From NCBI GenBank assembly GCA_018971405.1, contig JAGXAX010000035.1, positions 1 through 9,597 of the forward strand: 9,597 bases of DNA, given 5' to 3'. The translations under genes and the position numbers were made by a program. The DNA is from Alphaproteobacteria bacterium. Lineage in GTDB: Bacteria > Pseudomonadota > Alphaproteobacteria > Micavibrionales > UBA2020. The notes under the pieces were generated by a model. The model saw only the letters and a program-made list of their open reading frames with translations, was not told where the DNA came from and ran no database searches. Below, one piece after another: positions 7,497 through 9,597 of the stretch (positions are counted from its first letter, which is position 1; each line of letters begins with the position of its first letter).

Positions 7497-8135
7497 CTAT
7501 TGCATCCGGCAGGTGTAGTGCTGGTTGCCCGAAGTGATGCCGGGCACGTAAACCTTGTCGTAGCCGGACGGACATGAATCCTGCTCGCCGATCAGGGTTT
7601 CCGCCGGCTCGCCGTCTATCGTCGCGTGCTTCGGCGCTTGCACCTCGGCCTGTCCCTGTCCGCCGCCCTCGGCAGGCGGGGCCGCCGGAGCTGTGCCGCC
7701 GCCCGCCGCGGGAATGGGCGTCACGTCGTAGCAGCCGTCCGGACAATAGGAATAGGAAACATCGGCGCAGGCGCCGTTGCCGTCGCAGACGCGCCGGACG
7801 CGCAGGTATTTTTTTTGCAGGTTGGAGACGATGATGTCGCGCCGGAAAATCACCTGCCCGCCGCGGCCGAGGACGATCATCGACGTCGCGCCCGCCGCGT
7901 GCGGTGTCAGGATCAGCAGGCGCGGGTTGTCGAGGGCGACGCCGACGTTGCCGGGATTGTTGACGATGACGCTGACGGCGTCGTGCTGCAGGCGGAGGAT
8001 GCTGTTCTGATCCATCGTCAGGAACAGGGGCGCGGCATTTCCGGCGGCGCCCGCAAGGGCGGGGGCGCGCAGCGACAGCAGGAAAAAGACGGCGAGCCCC
8101 GCCAGACGCAAAGCCGCCCTGGCGTTATTCGGCAT
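7497..8135 (-). CDS. Secreted pilus-assembly N-terminal-domain protein (CpaC-N-like) with cysteine-rich tail, no secretin domain
   Basis: 212 residues from the ATG at 8135. Longer in-frame starts exist (8168, 8195), but 8135 puts a normal signal peptide at the N-terminus: hydrophobic core LAGLAVFFLLSL at 11-22, likely cleavage after APALA near residue 28. Residues about 37-104 (LFLTMDQNSILRLQHDAVSV ... PRLLILTPHAAGATSMIVLG) match the N-terminal domain that precedes the secretin in CpaC/RcpA proteins, including the NNPGNVGVA and G-A-T-S-M-I-V-L features. A secretin domain should follow but does not. Instead there are six cysteines (117, 123, 131, 135, 188, 209) either side of a Gly/Pro/Ala-rich linker (about 141-166), suggesting disulfides in the periplasm. 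The gene overlaps the cpaB stop by 11 bases, so it is probably translationally coupled. A role as a periplasmic partner of CpaB or of a secretin coded elsewhere is inference; there is no frameshifted secretin remnant downstream. Confidence 0.75.
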   Translation of the reverse strand: MPNNARAALRLAGLAVFFLLSLRAPALAGAAGNAAPLFLTMDQNSILRLQHDAVSVIVNNPGNVGVALDNPRLLILTPHAAGATSMIVLGRGGQVIFRRDIIVSNLQKKYLRVRRVCDGNGACADVSYSYCPDGCYDVTPIPAAGGGTAPAAPPAEGGGQGQAEVQAPKHATIDGEPAETLIGEQDSCPSGYDKVYVPGITSGNQHYTCRMQ

Positions 8136-9006
8136 CGTCGGGCCGGACGGGAACGTTGGTGACGGCATTGCCGCTGTAGACGCGCACGACCGCATTCTGC
8201 TGTTTCTTCCTGCTGGCGCGGGCTTCGTCCTCGTATATCGTCTGGATGGTCTTGCTGACGCTGACGTCCGTCGTCATGGGATTAGGCGTGTTTTCGGACG
8301 TGTCCTTTTCCCCCAGCCGGCGCAGGGCGAGCGAGAGCTTGCCCATCGAGGAGGCCATGGCCAGTATTTGCGCGCCTTTCTGGGTCACTTCCAGCGTGAC
8401 GGTGCGCCCGACCTTGACCGTGTCGGACGTGTCCTTGTCGCTCTGGTCGACCGCCAGCACCAGCACGTCGTTCAGGACGGTCTCGCTGGCGTACCTTTGC
8501 GCCACGGCGGCGGAGAAGTTGGCGGCGTTGCCGTGCAGGTTCAGTTGGAAGTCGAGAATGACGTCCACGCGGTCGCCCGGCGAGATGAACCCGCCCGCCA
8601 TCGTCTCGGGCCGGACGGAGATGGCGACCGCCCGCATGCCGGGATGGAGCGAGGCCGCGAGGAAATTATGGCCGCCGGCGCTGTCGACGAGCGCCTGCGT
8701 GGTGATCGGCTCGCCGGACTCGATTTCGCGCTTCAGCGGGCGACCGTAGATGCTCAGTTTCTTGTCGTCCGGCTGGTCCTTCTTCTGGATGAGGCCGCTG
8801 TAGAGGGCGCCCGCTGGAAAAACCTCCCAGTGCGCGTCGCCGGCCTCAAGCGTCTCCCCGACCGCGAGCATCCGGCTGGCGACGAGGACTTCCGGGCCGG
8901 TGGATTTCGGGTGTTTCGGCCTCAGCATGGCGCTCATTGCCAGAGCCATGATGAGCGCAATCACGAGCGCGCCGCCGGCGATGATGATGATCGAAGTCTT
9001 GTTCAT
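8125..9006 (-). CDS. cpaB: Flp/Tad pilus assembly protein CpaB (RcpC)
   Basis: 293 residues, ATG with AGGGG six bases upstream. Seen: an N-terminal membrane helix at about 5-27 with little before it, a SAF-type domain at about 38-107 (EVLVASRMLAVGETLEAGDA, LKREIESGEPIT), then the RcpC-type domain at about 115-235 with MRAVAISVRPETMAGGFISP and PGDRVDVIL, the usual CpaB hallmark, and a polar C-terminal tail with the charged stretch EDEARASRKKQQ and a final VVRVYSGNAV strand. Known: CpaB is an inner-membrane-anchored periplasmic part of the Tad secretion machine that works with the outer-membrane secretin CpaC. Normally cpaC follows cpaB; here the next gene carries only the CpaC N-terminal domain. 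tadG-like precedes it by about 100 bases, which hold palindromes and possibly its own promoter. Confidence 0.9.
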   Translation of the reverse strand: MNKTSIIIIAGGALVIALIMALAMSAMLRPKHPKSTGPEVLVASRMLAVGETLEAGDAHWEVFPAGALYSGLIQKKDQPDDKKLSIYGRPLKREIESGEPITTQALVDSAGGHNFLAASLHPGMRAVAISVRPETMAGGFISPGDRVDVILDFQLNLHGNAANFSAAVAQRYASETVLNDVLVLAVDQSDKDTSDTVKVGRTVTLEVTQKGAQILAMASSMGKLSLALRRLGEKDTSENTPNPMTTDVSVSKTIQTIYEDEARASRKKQQNAVVRVYSGNAVTNVPVRPDDAE

Positions 9007-9012
9007 GCGGAT

Positions 9013-9017
9013 CCCCT
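9013..9017 (-). promoter_or_regulatory. Ribosome binding site for cpaB
   Basis: AGGGG on the minus strand, six bases before the ATG at 9006; good spacing, and it fixes the cpaB start just ahead of the membrane helix. Confidence 0.6.
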
Positions 9018-9032
9018 GATGCTAAACCGGTC

Positions 9033-9069
9033 AAACTCCCCTTTCATCCTCGCATAAAAAGGGGTTTTT
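9033..9069. repeat. Interrupted inverted repeat between tadG-like gene and cpaB
   Basis: CCCCTTT (9038-9044) pairs with AAAGGGG (9058-9064) around a 13-base loop, and after two mismatches AAA (9033-9035) pairs with TTT (9067-9069). A T-run follows the stem on the plus strand only, opposite to the genes here, so it is not the terminator of the tadG-like gene. On the minus strand it lies in the cpaB leader about 30-60 bases before the start codon, where it could form an RNA structure. Confidence 0.4.
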
Positions 9070-9083
9070 GTGACACACAAAAA
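9065..9083. promoter_or_regulatory. Perfect 8-bp dyad upstream of cpaB, possible operator
   Basis: TTTTTGTG, three bases, CACAAAAA: a perfect dyad symmetric about its centre, on both strands. It shares TTTTT with the neighbouring inverted repeat. On the minus strand a weak promoter-like pair overlaps it (TTGTGT, then 18 bases, then TATGCG). A regulator site or part of a structured leader are both possible; nothing identifies a binding protein. Confidence 0.35.
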
Positions 9084-9108
9084 ATGTCTGCCCGTCACTG
9101 TTATGTCA

Positions 9109-9597
9109 TCACTCCGACAGATGCAGCTGGCTCAACTGCGTGGCGATGGCATTGAAGGCGTTGATCAGATCCTGATTGGTCGGCGCGTCATAATACATGC
9201 TCGGAGTCGTCGCGCACTGGCTGTAGTACTGCTTGGTCGACTGCTGGATCGCCGACTGGAAGGTGATCGTGTAGATGCGGATGCCCTGCGCCTTCATGTT
9301 GGTGCAGATCTGCTCGAACTTGTTGTTGATGTCGGTCGGGCTCATCGACGTGCCGGGGGCGTTGTAGGCGCCTTCGCCCGACAACACGGTATTCACGGTG
9401 GCGTTGCCGTCGGTCATCATGATCACGGTTTTCGACCATTGCGTGTTGCTGTAGGGCACGCCTTCGGTGAAGGGCTCGGCGTTCGAGATAACGCGCCAGC
9501 CCCAGACCATGCCGATGTCCCGATAGGTGTTGCCCAGCGTCGGCAGGTTGTTGATCTCGTTTTGCAGCGCCGTCTGGTCGTTGGTCAGCGGCATGAT
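9109..9597 (-). CDS. tadG: TadG-like pilus protein, C-terminal von Willebrand factor A region (5' end outside window)
   Basis: The frame is open to the right edge, so the ATG at 9594 is internal and the N-terminus is missing; 162 residues are visible. Seen: LGNTYRDIGMVWGWRVIS, typical of TadG proteins, where the GNT threonine fits the second metal-site (MIDAS) motif; VIMMTDGNA, the strand-plus-TDG third MIDAS motif; then RIYTITF as the next core strand, and a final helix with ALNAIATQL-like spacing (NAFNAIATQLSQLHL) ending the protein. Two cysteines (in EQICTNM and SQCATTP) may form a disulfide. The first MIDAS motif (DxSxS) and the membrane anchor would lie outside the window. Known: TadG is a membrane-anchored minor component of Tad pili. 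It ends in tandem TGA stops and precedes cpaB. Other vWA pilus-locus proteins are possible alternatives. Confidence 0.82.
   Translation of the reverse strand: MMPLTNDQTALQNEINNLPTLGNTYRDIGMVWGWRVISNAEPFTEGVPYSNTQWSKTVIMMTDGNATVNTVLSGEGAYNAPGTSMSPTDINNKFEQICTNMKAQGIRIYTITFQSAIQQSTKQYYSQCATTPSMYYDAPTNQDLINAFNAIATQLSQLHLSE

Noticed and set aside
6256..7746. 496-codon open frame on the minus strand, opposite the diguanylate cyclase
   Set aside because: It lies antisense to a clear GGDEF gene, and its product is the low-complexity Arg/Ala/Asp/Val-rich type seen opposite GC-rich genes; no domain is recognisable.
9003..9047. 14-residue minus-strand frame whose TGA overlaps the cpaB ATG, as a leader peptide
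   Set aside because: No usable ribosome site at normal spacing and nothing in the peptide suggests attenuation; the ATGA overlap is likely chance.

Overview
This is a GC-rich bacterial chromosome segment (low-to-mid 60% by eye) with five complete protein genes that I am confident of, one further complete gene assigned by domain, and a gene running off each edge. The style of the proteins points to an Alphaproteobacterium: a short FGSR-type phosphatidylserine decarboxylase directly upstream of pssA, a YhdP-like AsmA protein, a GGDEF protein of a type common in that class, and Tad/Flp pilus genes of the CpaB/TadG kind. I cannot place it below class; the lineage does not look like a standard model organism.

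Layout, left to right. (1) 1-2196, plus strand: the C-terminal 731 codons of a large AsmA/YhdP-like periplasm-spanning protein, a family linked to phospholipid traffic to the outer membrane. (2) 2216-5998, minus strand: a compact run psd -> pssA -> amylo-alpha-1,6-glucosidase-type glycoside hydrolase, with gaps of only 8 and 19 bases, read as one operon. psd and pssA make phosphatidylethanolamine through phosphatidylserine; why a debranching-enzyme-type hydrolase is third is not obvious. (3) 5999-6261: AT-richer divergent promoter region. (4) 6262-7314, plus strand: a diguanylate cyclase with an intact GGEEF active site, a degenerate product-inhibition site and a coiled-coil linker. (5) 7315-7496: convergent non-genic stretch with a clear plus-strand terminator, a second GC hairpin and a possible 37-residue microprotein on the minus strand. 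(6) 7497-9597, minus strand: the end of a Tad/Flp pilus locus, in transcription order tadG-like (edge-truncated), cpaB, and a secreted protein with only the N-terminal domain of the secretin CpaC fused to a cysteine-rich tail.

How they may work together: the left half concerns making and moving envelope phospholipid; the right half pairs a c-di-GMP synthase with surface pilus genes, a plausible attachment module. I found no insertion sequences, CRISPR arrays, phage genes, tRNA or rRNA. The most unusual items are the secretin-less CpaC-N/Cys-rich protein after cpaB, the hydrolase in the phospholipid operon, and the nested palindromes between tadG and cpaB. None amounts to a proven new system.
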